A stretch of 5,042 nucleotides of DNA. Source: Actinomycetota bacterium (GTDB lineage Bacteria; Actinomycetota; Actinomycetes; S36-B12; UBA5976). Both the position numbers and the translations under genes were made by a program. Below are positions 1 to 5,042 of the stretch, one piece after another. The notes beneath the pieces are model-generated. The model did no database searches. It was not told where the DNA came from and saw only the letters and a program-made list of their open reading frames with translations. The DNA lies in assembly GCA_947486505.1 (NCBI GenBank), contig CANKTT010000106.1:1-5042 (forward strand). The letters are read 5' to 3'. Every line of letters begins with the position of its first letter. Position 1 is the first letter of the stretch.

Positions 1-197
1 ATGAAAAGGATGATCATCAAAGACGACAAGCCAAACATTGTTGCAACTTGGCGTTCAGCGCGAATTGCAGCTTTAGGATCTATGTCAGCCTTACGAAGAA
101 CGTGCGGTTCCATCGGAAAAACCGCAATACCGCTAATTAAATCTTTGCCATCTTTGGCGCCGTATGGATCACCGGTTGGGTGCTCTAATTCGTTCAT
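1..197 (-). CDS. qcrA: Rieske iron-sulfur subunit of the bc1 complex QcrA (N-terminal part)
   Basis: Only the first 65 codons are present; the gene runs off the left edge. The product would be the [2Fe-2S] Rieske subunit of the actinobacterial menaquinol:cytochrome c reductase, which takes electrons from menaquinol and passes them to the haems of QcrC. The visible part is a polar cytoplasmic head (start MNELEHPTGDPYG), then DPKAAIRAERQVATMFGLSS at about residues 40-59, then the start of the first hydrophobic helix (MIILF at the cut). This long N-terminal extension before the membrane helices is characteristic of actinobacterial QcrA. The Rieske cluster-binding Cys/His motifs lie outside the window, so the call rests on this N-terminus and on position after qcrC. 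The ATG shares one base with the qcrC stop (TAATG), which implies translational coupling. No strong Shine-Dalgarno at ideal distance is seen; a GGAG lies about 13 bases upstream. Confidence 0.85.
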   Translation of the reverse strand, partial: MNELEHPTGDPYGAKDGKDLISGIAVFPMEPHVLRKADIDPKAAIRAERQVATMFGLSSLMIILF

Positions 198-973
198 TAC
201 TTTGCTTTCGCTCCGATCCATACTGCGGCAACGATAAGTACACCAAGCCCAACAACAAAGATGAACAAACCTTCGGTTACTGGACCTTGTCGTCCGAGGC
301 TAAAGCCACCCGGACTCTCGTTCTTTTGAAGTTCAGCAACGTAGGAGATGATGTGCTGCTTGTCTTCAACGCTCAGAGTGCTGTCGGCAAACACTGGCAT
401 TGCCTGCGGGCCTGAGACCATTGCCTCATAGAGATTCTTTGCATCAGCCTTCATTAACGAAGGCGCTTTTCGGCCTTCGGAAAGTGCGCCGCCAACACCG
501 GATGCGCCGTGGCATTGGGCGCAGTTAGTGCGGAATAGCTCACCACCAAGCGCTAATTCTGCATCTGTGGTGTCAAGCATTTCAGCGGTAGGTATGCCTG
601 GGCCAGCACCTAAAGTAGCGATGTACGCAGCTAGGGCAGCAGTTTCTTCTGCGTTGTACGAAGGCATTTTTGGCATGGCCTGGACGCCCGGAGCAGCTAA
701 TGGCATTCGGCCGGTACCCACCTGGAAGTCCACAGAGGCAGCGCCAACTCCAAGGAGTGACGGTCCATCTGATGCGCCTTGGGCAGCAAGTCCGTGACAA
801 GAAGAACAGCCTTCGAGGAACAGTTGCTTACCTTGCTCAACTTGAGTTTCAGAACTAGCAACGACCTTGGGTGCTGTCGATGAATTTACCGTGGCATACG
901 CCACTCCCGTGGTGCCTAGGGCTGCAAAAAGTATTGCAGCAAGTGCCAGCGGGTGCCGCTTGTTGATAGCCAC
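197..973 (-). CDS. qcrC: Di-haem cytochrome c subunit of the bc1 complex, QcrC
   Basis: This 258-residue protein is the membrane-bound di-haem cytochrome c of the actinobacterial bc1-aa3 supercomplex. It carries electrons from the Rieske centre and cytochrome b to the oxidase, with its haem domains outside the membrane. A hydrophobic N-terminal signal/anchor spans about residues 8-27. The first haem domain has CSSCH at 56-60 with the probable axial Met in TGRMP (Met90). The second has CAQCH at 151-155 with the probable axial Met in GPQAMPVF (Met192). A C-terminal transmembrane helix covers about 234-254, followed by a short basic tail. Two CXXCH sites plus a C-terminal anchor define QcrC and separate it from single-haem cytochromes; length is slightly under the usual 270-285. 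The start is GTG, chosen because AGAAGG (980-985) lies six bases upstream and the signal helix follows directly. It sits 43 bases after ctaE and overlaps qcrA by one base. Confidence 0.95.
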   Translation of the reverse strand: MAINKRHPLALAAILFAALGTTGVAYATVNSSTAPKVVASSETQVEQGKQLFLEGCSSCHGLAAQGASDGPSLLGVGAASVDFQVGTGRMPLAAPGVQAMPKMPSYNAEETAALAAYIATLGAGPGIPTAEMLDTTDAELALGGELFRTNCAQCHGASGVGGALSEGRKAPSLMKADAKNLYEAMVSGPQAMPVFADSTLSVEDKQHIISYVAELQKNESPGGFSLGRQGPVTEGLFIFVVGLGVLIVAAVWIGAKAK

Positions 974-979
974 AGGATT

Positions 980-985
980 CCTTCT
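980..985 (-). promoter_or_regulatory. Shine-Dalgarno site of qcrC
   Basis: Read on the minus strand, AGAAGG lies six bases before the GTG at 973. It supports the GTG start and shows that qcrC, an internal operon gene, uses ordinary ribosome-site initiation, unlike ctaE. Confidence 0.7.
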
Positions 986-999
986 CTATTTCTCTATTT
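982..999. repeat. Short perfect 8-bp tandem repeat between ctaE and qcrC
   Basis: The plus strand carries TTCTCTAT twice in a row (982-989 and 990-997) plus two further bases of a third copy. On the mRNA strand it reads as repeated AGAGAAAT-type sequence, and the first unit on the plus strand overlaps the qcrC Shine-Dalgarno site. It may be chance or a slippage-prone A/G-rich leader; no function is claimed. Confidence 0.6.
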
Positions 1000-1016
1000 A
1001 AGACTTTTTAACTTGA

Positions 1017-1613
1017 CTATTTAATTAGGTAAATCGTTGCGAACAGTGCAATCCAAACTACGTCAACAAAGTGCCAGTAGTAGGAAACGACAATTGCGGT
1101 TGTTGCTTGCTTATGTGAGTAAGTTTTCGTTGCGTAGGTGCGAGCCAGTACGAACAAGAACGCAATCAAGCCGCCAGTTACATGGAGTCCGTGGAATCCA
1201 GTTGTTAAGTAGAAGGCTGAACCATAGGCATTTGAGGAAAGTGTTAGGCCTTCATGTACCAAGACTGCATATTCGTAAACCTGTCCAGCAACGAAGTAAA
1301 AGCCCATAAGGAAAGTGATTACAAACCATTTTCGTAGGCCCTTAACGTCACCACGCTCGGCAGCGAATACGCCAAGCTGGCAGGTTACTGAGGATAGAAC
1401 CAAAATCGTGGTGTTGAACGAGGCAAATGGAATGTTAAGAAGCGCTACTTCTTCCGCCCAAAGTTCAGGGTTGACTGATCGTAAGGTGAAATACATTGCA
1501 AACAGCGCTGCAAAGAACATCAATTCGCTAGACAGCCAAACAATGGTGCCAATTGACACCATATTTGGGCGTTCGGCTTGGCTTGGGACTCTGATAGCGG
1601 ATGCGGTACTCAC
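1017..1613 (-). CDS. ctaE: Cytochrome c oxidase subunit III (CtaE)
   Basis: This 198-residue integral membrane protein is subunit III of the aa3-type haem-copper oxidase, which reduces oxygen to water at the end of the aerobic chain. Subunit III is not catalytic but stabilises the oxidase and proton uptake. Five hydrophobic helices are visible at roughly 22-44, 63-84, 96-116, 136-158 and 174-196, as in bacterial five-helix forms. Family signatures include WLSSELMFF with the conserved Glu30, the stretch [16 protein letters not shown] (134-149) and [14 protein letters not shown] (178-191). Length fits the actinobacterial family (about 200). The start is GTG at 1613. No Shine-Dalgarno stands at a good distance, but a TAAACT box ends seven bases before the start, so the mRNA may be leaderless. 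An ATG at codon 18 would remove only the polar N-terminal arm and is less likely. The gene heads the ctaE-qcrC-qcrA operon and diverges from the receiver-like gene. Confidence 0.96.
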   Translation of the reverse strand: MSTASAIRVPSQAERPNMVSIGTIVWLSSELMFFAALFAMYFTLRSVNPELWAEEVALLNIPFASFNTTILVLSSVTCQLGVFAAERGDVKGLRKWFVITFLMGFYFVAGQVYEYAVLVHEGLTLSSNAYGSAFYLTTGFHGLHVTGGLIAFLFVLARTYATKTYSHKQATTAIVVSYYWHFVDVVWIALFATIYLIK

Positions 1614-1619
1614 ATCACG

Positions 1620-1625
1620 AGTTTA
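1620..1625 (-). promoter_or_regulatory. Putative -10 box for leaderless ctaE transcript
   Basis: On the minus strand the hexamer TAAACT is followed by exactly six bases and then the GTG start of ctaE. Standard -10 geometry would put the transcription start on or next to the first base of the start codon. No good -35 is seen 16-18 bases upstream; a weak one is common in actinobacteria. Confidence 0.55.
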
Positions 1626-1727
1626 CCCACCACTTAACGGAAAATCCCCACAGGATGGCCAAAACTGCACCAATGTGATCTATTGCATTTCGGGACCTCA
1701 AATTACCTTTCAACCTTGCCAGTCAGA

Positions 1728-1733
1728 TACTCT
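1728..1733 (+). promoter_or_regulatory. Putative -10 box for leaderless receiver-like gene transcript
   Basis: TACTCT fits TANNNT and is followed by exactly six bases and then the in-frame GTG at 1740. It therefore both predicts a leaderless mRNA and helps choose that start. The best -35 candidate (TTACCT, 1703-1708) is poor and 19 bases away. Confidence 0.5.
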
Positions 1734-1739
1734 TTTGGG

Positions 1740-2150
1740 GTGTCTAACAGTGAGCCCACCCTCAAAGTCCTGGTCTACAGCGACGATTCCGCCGTGCGGG
1801 CTAGCGTCAAAGTGAGCCTAGGGCGACGCCCATCCGTGGATTTTGGAGAAATTGAAATCCTAGAGTGCGCAACCCAGCCAGCAGTAATCGCAGCGGTCGA
1901 TTCCAAGCCATTCGATCTACTTATTCTCGATGGCGAAGCTACTCCATCAGGTGGCATGGGCTTATGTCGCCAACTCAAAGATGAAATTTTCAACTGCCCA
2001 CCAGTTTTAGTACTCGTGGGTCGGGTTGATGATCGTTGGTTAGCGACTTGGTCTCGCGCTGACGCCGTTGTCGCGCATCCACTTGATCCGCGCGCCGTCG
2101 TTAACGCCTGTCTGGATTTACTCAAGTCTCGAAATTCCATTTCCCAGTAG
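1740..2150 (+). CDS. Stand-alone degenerate response-regulator receiver-like protein
   Basis: The 136-residue product looks like one receiver (CheY-like) fold without an output domain. Strand 1 and its acidic pair are seen in LKVLVYSDD (Asp15, Asp16). The expected phosphoacceptor is Asp64 in FDLLILDGEA, followed by a methionine-containing loop and helix (GGMGLCRQL). Strand 4 (PPVLVLVGR) has Gly/Arg where the switch Thr/Ser is normally found. In strand 5, the invariant Lys-Pro appears as His-Pro (VVAHPLDP, His113). Known receivers need the Lys and Thr/Ser for phosphorylation-driven switching, so signalling may be altered or lost. No DNA-binding, histidine kinase or enzyme domain is attached, and no kinase gene is nearby. 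I chose GTG 1740 because the fold begins just after it and TACTCT is well placed. An upstream in-frame ATG at 1683 would add 19 residues unlike the family. It lies 16 bases before trpD and probably shares its mRNA. The gene's specific role is not recognised. Confidence 0.8.
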   Translation: MSNSEPTLKVLVYSDDSAVRASVKVSLGRRPSVDFGEIEILECATQPAVIAAVDSKPFDLLILDGEATPSGGMGLCRQLKDEIFNCPPVLVLVGRVDDRWLATWSRADAVVAHPLDPRAVVNACLDLLKSRNSISQ

Positions 2151-2155
2151 GGAAG
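2150..2155 (+). promoter_or_regulatory. Weak Shine-Dalgarno site of trpD
   Basis: GGGAAG begins on the last base of the receiver-like gene's stop codon and ends 11 bases before the ATG at 2167. The spacing is longer than ideal. It is the best ribosome site for that start, and its position supports translation of trpD from a shared mRNA. Confidence 0.45.
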
Positions 2156-2166
2156 TCACATTCGCT

Positions 2167-3255
2167 ATGACCGCCGAAGGCTGGAAAGAAATTCTGGGAA
2201 CTTTAGTCTCCGGAAGTGACTTAACTTTTGATCAAGCATTTTGGGCAATGAACGAGATGATGTCTGGCACTGCTACTGATTCGCAACTAGCTGGACTCGT
2301 GATTGGACTTCGAGTCAAAGGTGAAACTCCGCAAGAAGTAAGCGGCATGGTTAAGGCAATGCTCGCCAATGCAATCGAAGTTAACTTAGATCGAATAGCT
2401 GTGGACGTTGTTGGCACGGGTGGCGATGGCGCACACACCGTGAACATTTCTACTATGGCTGCCCTAACCGTCGCAGGCGCAGGTATCCCAGTTTTGAAGC
2501 ATGGTAATCGAGCTATTTCTTCCAAGGCTGGTACTGCGGATGTCCTTGAGGCACTTGGCGTTGCGATTAACATGCCAACCAGTTTGCTTTCATCATGCGT
2601 GGCCGAGGCCGGAATTGCATTTTGCTTTGCACCTTCGCACCACCCGGCTATGAAGTACGCCGCAAATGTCCGCAAAGAACTCAGTGTTCCGACGGTGTTC
2701 AACGTACTGGGTCCACTTTCAAATCCTGGCCAGCCTGAAGCTGCGTTATTAGGTTGCGCAGATGTGCGTCTTGCACCAGTTCTGGCTCAAGTTCAACTAG
2801 ATCGTGGATTCAAATCTATTATTGTTCGAAGCACTGATGGACTCGACGAACTTTCGACATCTGCTCCAACACAAATTTGGGATGTGACATCAGGTGAACT
2901 CCGTGAGTCAACCCTGTCTCCAAGTGAATTGGGTTTGCAGCCGGCATCTTTAGAACAACTCAGGGGTGGAGATGCCCAGTTCAACGCGCAAGTTGTCCAG
3001 GACATCCTGGCGGGTAGGTCAGATGGAAACTTCTCAGCTATACGCGACGTAGTTGCATTAAATGCCGCAGCAACCATGGTTGCCTACGACGCTGCATCGC
3101 AAGCTAAGCGATTTGGCGAAGTATCTGATCCGGCAGTAACCCGGATTGCACGGGCACTTCCCGTTGCTTACGGCTCACTGGATACCGGTGCGGCTAAATC
3201 GCTATTGGACGTTTGGGTTTCAATCAGTCAGCGTTACGCACTATCCGCCAATTAA
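2167..3255 (+). CDS. trpD: Anthranilate phosphoribosyltransferase (TrpD)
   Basis: This 362-residue cytoplasmic enzyme transfers phosphoribose from PRPP to anthranilate, giving N-(5-phosphoribosyl)anthranilate, the second step of tryptophan synthesis from chorismate. An N-terminal helical domain covers about 1-70. The PRPP-binding glycine loop is GTGGDGAHTVNIST (83-96). KHGNRAISSKAGTADVLEALG spans 111-131, where the family binds PRPP and anthranilate. FCFAPSHHPAMKYAANVRKE (152-171) leads into LSVPTVFNVLGPLSNP (172-187). The metal-binding acidic pair is in DGLDE (224-228). All key residues are intact and the length is normal (340-370). ATG 2167 was chosen since the family N-terminus starts there; the frame stays open back to 2068 but inside the preceding gene. 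It stands alone here, away from other trp genes, as is common in actinobacteria, and follows the receiver-like gene closely. Its last 15 bases overlap the convergent gene's end. Confidence 0.96.
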   Translation: MTAEGWKEILGTLVSGSDLTFDQAFWAMNEMMSGTATDSQLAGLVIGLRVKGETPQEVSGMVKAMLANAIEVNLDRIAVDVVGTGGDGAHTVNISTMAALTVAGAGIPVLKHGNRAISSKAGTADVLEALGVAINMPTSLLSSCVAEAGIAFCFAPSHHPAMKYAANVRKELSVPTVFNVLGPLSNPGQPEAALLGCADVRLAPVLAQVQLDRGFKSIIVRSTDGLDELSTSAPTQIWDVTSGELRESTLSPSELGLQPASLEQLRGGDAQFNAQVVQDILAGRSDGNFSAIRDVVALNAAATMVAYDAASQAKRFGEVSDPAVTRIARALPVAYGSLDTGAAKSLLDVWVSISQRYALSAN

Positions 3256-4974
3256 TTCATTAGCCCTGACTTTGGCATGAATTGGATGCATCCAAGTGTG
3301 ACCCTCACTGATTTCTACCAATCTGGTCAGCCCATCACCAAGCCACTTAAGAACTAATTCGATCTCGGAAACTAATGTGGGCAAGCGAACGTCAGCAGGT
3401 AAAGAGTCCTTTAGTTTTGCGACATATGGTTTTGGGTCTTCGCCAGGGGGAGCCACAATGCCGGCAGCAAATCTTCCGTGCGTAAGGGCATGAATGTCCC
3501 AGCCTCCGATTGCATTTTGTTGCGCCGCAATCAACAGCGGAATGGCCGAAATTTGACGCAACCTACTGGATCGGTAAACCCCATCTTCGAATGCATGCAT
3601 CCGATCTCGGACGACGGCTGCATCCTCAAACTTTTCTTCATGCACTAATTCCAGAATCTTCCCCATCAGCTGGGTTGAAACCTCTGCGGAGTTTCCGTTA
3701 AGTACGGAGGTAGCCTCATCAACTATTTCTTCATACCCGACAGTGTCACCACCAGTCATACACGGTGCGATACAACGTTTCATTTCATAGAGCACACAGG
3801 GTGAAATCGATGTTTTGTTTGTGATGCGCTCTTTACATTGTCGCAAATCTGTGGCCTGGTGAATGGCATGCATAGCTAGCTCGGCACTACTACCGTTTCG
3901 AAAAGGTCCGATGGCAATCCGCTGGGCATCTGGCAAGGTTGATTGTCGTGAAAGTGAAAGTCTTGGAAATCTTTCGCTTGTCATTGTTACCCAAGTAGTT
4001 TTTTCTGGATTTCTCGAACGAAAGTTATACGTGGGGCGCAGCTCGTTGATCATTCGTAACTCTCGAATGGTCGCTTCGAGTGGTGTAGCACAGACATGAG
4101 CATCAACTCGTTGTGCAAGTTCCACCATAGATGTCATTCGTCGCCGAGTTTCAGCGGCAGTGAAATATGACATGACACGTTTTCTGATGTTTGTTGAAGT
4201 GCCAACATAAAGTGGGCGGTTATTTCCGTCATAAAAGATGTAAACACCTGGTAGCTCAGGAAGCCCATCCGCCAGATAACGCTTTCGTCTACGTTTTTCT
4301 GTTGCTGGGCCACTAAAGGTTTGTAGTCCCTCTAGATCGTGCACACCTAAATTGCCAACGCGTTCAATCAGTCCATGCAAAACGGATACTGTTGCTCGCG
4401 CATCATCTAGGGCACGATGGGTCGGACTTACCGGCGCGCTAAAGAATTGCGCCAGAGTTGCTAGCTTTCGATTCCTGACTTCATCTTTACGTAGAATCTT
4501 TCGGGCCAACACCACGGTGTCTAAAACTGCTGGCATTGGCCAGTTGATTTCAAATTTGCTACAGGCAGCCTTCAAGAATCCAACATCAAAAGGCGAGTTA
4601 TGGGCTACTAAAACTGGTTTATCCCCAGACTCAAAGTTTGCGAATGCCAAGAACTCTCGAACTGCAGTGGCCACGCTGGGAGCGCCAGCAACGTGGTGAT
4701 CCGTTATTCCAGTCAATACGGAAATGAAAGCGGGTATCGGAACACCTGGAGCGCAGAAGGTCCTGAACTCGCCGACAACTTCGCCGCCACGAACTTTGAC
4801 TGCGCCAATTTCAGTAATCCCCGCATCAGCTGGTTTGCCACCTGCAGTTTCCAGGTCGACTACCACAAACGTTGTTTGCCATAGGGGCTGGCCGATATCT
4901 TCAATTGTCAGCGCTGCGGGAGTAATGCGAGGGAGGGCTGTCCTATTCGGCATCTGAATAGGGCTCTGACTCAT
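3241..4974 (-). CDS. DEDDh exonuclease fused to UvrC-like GIY-YIG region
   Basis: This 577-residue protein joins two nuclease modules. The DnaQ-like 3'-5' exonuclease domain (about 33-205) shows DLET (Asp40, Glu42), HNSPFD (Asp130) and THRALDDA (His186, Asp191), the complete DEDDh set. After a basic linker (KRRRKR, 227-232) comes a GIY-YIG nuclease domain (about 240-320) with LPGVYIF, LYVGTS, an Arg-rich helix, Glu305 and PTYN (Asn317), matching the catalytic residues of UvrC. Residues 380-405 hold four cysteines (380, 393, 401, 405; SPCVLYEMKRCIAPC) as in UvrC. A UVR-like helical pair covers about 435-463 (EEKFEDAAVVRDRM). The last 115 residues are not recognisable as the UvrC RNase H-like endonuclease or HhH domains. 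Family members are annotated as DEDD exonuclease domain-containing proteins in actinobacteria; Rv2191 is the syntenic one as I recall. A role in DNA repair or processing is inferred. ATG 4974 has no Shine-Dalgarno but a TAAAGT box six bases upstream; Met8 is an alternative. Confidence 0.93.
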   Translation of the reverse strand: MSQSPIQMPNRTALPRITPAALTIEDIGQPLWQTTFVVVDLETAGGKPADAGITEIGAVKVRGGEVVGEFRTFCAPGVPIPAFISVLTGITDHHVAGAPSVATAVREFLAFANFESGDKPVLVAHNSPFDVGFLKAACSKFEINWPMPAVLDTVVLARKILRKDEVRNRKLATLAQFFSAPVSPTHRALDDARATVSVLHGLIERVGNLGVHDLEGLQTFSGPATEKRRRKRYLADGLPELPGVYIFYDGNNRPLYVGTSTNIRKRVMSYFTAAETRRRMTSMVELAQRVDAHVCATPLEATIRELRMINELRPTYNFRSRNPEKTTWVTMTSERFPRLSLSRQSTLPDAQRIAIGPFRNGSSAELAMHAIHQATDLRQCKERITNKTSISPCVLYEMKRCIAPCMTGGDTVGYEEIVDEATSVLNGNSAEVSTQLMGKILELVHEEKFEDAAVVRDRMHAFEDGVYRSSRLRQISAIPLLIAAQQNAIGGWDIHALTHGRFAAGIVAPPGEDPKPYVAKLKDSLPADVRLPTLVSEIELVLKWLGDGLTRLVEISEGHTWMHPIHAKVRANELIGG

Positions 4975-5042
4975 ATGTGGACTTTACTTGCAAACTCAGA
5001 CAATTTCAGGGTGGGATCACTCTTGGCACCGTTCCGCCCGAC
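4971..5042 (-). CDS. Possible C-terminal tail of an upstream minus-strand gene
   Basis: Entering from the right edge on the minus strand, one frame stays open for 23 codons and ends ...SDPTLKLSEFASKVHI at a TGA that overlaps the exonuclease start as ATGA. The other two minus frames hit stops within the same stretch. An ATGA junction is typical of coupled operon genes, which is the reason for listing it. The tail is too short to identify and could be open by chance. The promoter-like elements in the same bases argue that this may instead be intergenic. Confidence 0.28.
   Translation of the reverse strand, partial: VGRNGAKSDPTLKLSEFASKVHI
4981..5009 (-). promoter_or_regulatory. Putative promoter of the exonuclease-UvrC fusion gene
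   Basis: On the minus strand CTGAAA (5009-5004) and TAAAGT (4986-4981) are separated by 17 bases, each matching four of six consensus positions. Six bases follow TAAAGT before the ATG at 4974, so the transcript would be leaderless. This is the only one of the three leaderless candidates with a fair -35. Confidence 0.5.

Larger units (their letters stand above)
1614..1739. promoter_or_regulatory. Divergent promoter region between ctaE and the receiver-like gene
   Basis: This 126-bp non-coding stretch separates two outward-facing start codons and must hold the promoters for both the respiratory operon and the receiver-like/trpD pair. A -10-like box is placed for each direction right next to the start codon. 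The middle (about 1640-1710) shows no convincing long inverted repeat or operator that I could find by eye, and no clear TTGACA -35 in either direction. The close spacing makes shared regulation possible but nothing in the sequence proves it. Confidence 0.75.

Noticed and set aside
1683..1739. An upstream ATG that would extend the receiver-like protein by 19 residues
   Set aside because: The added residues precede strand 1 of the fold and are unlike family N-termini. The GTG at 1740 has a well-placed -10-like box.
1315..1815. A 166-codon plus-strand open frame across the ctaE start and the intergenic region
   Set aside because: It is antisense to ctaE, which has clear COX3 signatures, and it also runs through the start of the receiver-like gene in another frame. 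The translation resembles no family.
2068..2166. An N-terminal extension of TrpD by 33 residues
   Set aside because: It lies inside the receiver-like coding sequence, and the TrpD family begins near the ATG at 2167.
2232..2702. A 156-codon minus-strand open frame inside trpD
   Set aside because: It lies wholly antisense to the intact TrpD catalytic core and its translation shows no domain; it is a shadow frame.
3241..4974. Calling the fusion gene uvrC or dnaQ
   Set aside because: It has a DnaQ-like exonuclease domain but no polymerase III epsilon tail, and a UvrC-like middle without the RNase H/HhH end. Either symbol would mislead.
4975..5042. Plus-strand open frames running to the right edge (ATG at 4975 or GTG at 4977), as a gene divergent from the exonuclease
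   Set aside because: All plus frames are open over so short a stretch. Neither start has a Shine-Dalgarno or a -10 box at the leaderless spacing.
1..5042. A mobile element, CRISPR array, prophage, toxin-antitoxin pair or other defence system
   Set aside because: No transposase, integrase, terminal inverted repeats, spaced repeats or small paired genes were seen. The block is a housekeeping neighbourhood.

Overview
The window is a conserved chromosomal block from a member of the Actinomycetota. The strongest marker is a gene order of ctaE, then qcrC (a di-haem cytochrome c with a C-terminal membrane anchor), then qcrA (a Rieske protein with an N-terminal membrane extension). This order is typical of the actinobacterial bc1-aa3 respiratory supercomplex. 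Base composition looks far less GC-rich than in Streptomyces or Mycobacterium, and several start codons appear leaderless. A low-GC planktonic actinobacterium, such as the freshwater Nanopelagicales (acI), fits both points. That placement is inference, not proof.

Layout. Positions 1-1613 hold a minus-strand respiratory operon, ctaE > qcrC > qcrA, with qcrA cut by the left edge and qcrB expected beyond it. Positions 1614-1739 are a 126-bp divergent promoter region. On the plus strand follow a small receiver-like protein (1740-2150) and trpD (2167-3255), 16 bases apart and probably co-transcribed. A minus-strand gene (3241-4974) for a DnaQ-type exonuclease fused to a UvrC-like region meets trpD tail to tail with a 15-base overlap. 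The last 68 bases hold a likely promoter and possibly the tail of another minus-strand gene.

How the genes work together. CtaE belongs to the aa3 oxidase. QcrC passes electrons from the bc1 complex (QcrA Rieske centre and QcrB) directly to the oxidase, which replaces a soluble cytochrome c. TrpD is a tryptophan biosynthesis enzyme, and the exonuclease-UvrC fusion probably acts on DNA. These last two have no evident functional link to respiration. From memory, the block corresponds to Mycobacterium tuberculosis Rv2191-trpD-ctaE-qcrC-qcrA-qcrB, so it is an ancient actinobacterial neighbourhood rather than an accessory island.

The points most worth a second look are three. The stand-alone receiver-like protein has lost its conserved Lys and Thr/Ser switch residues. 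The three genes that head transcription units each have a TANNNT box exactly six bases before the start codon, which suggests leaderless mRNAs, while genes inside operons do not. The fusion protein keeps the exonuclease, GIY-YIG and four-cysteine motifs but lacks a recognisable UvrC RNase H-like/HhH end. I see no mobile element, CRISPR array, tRNA or rRNA.
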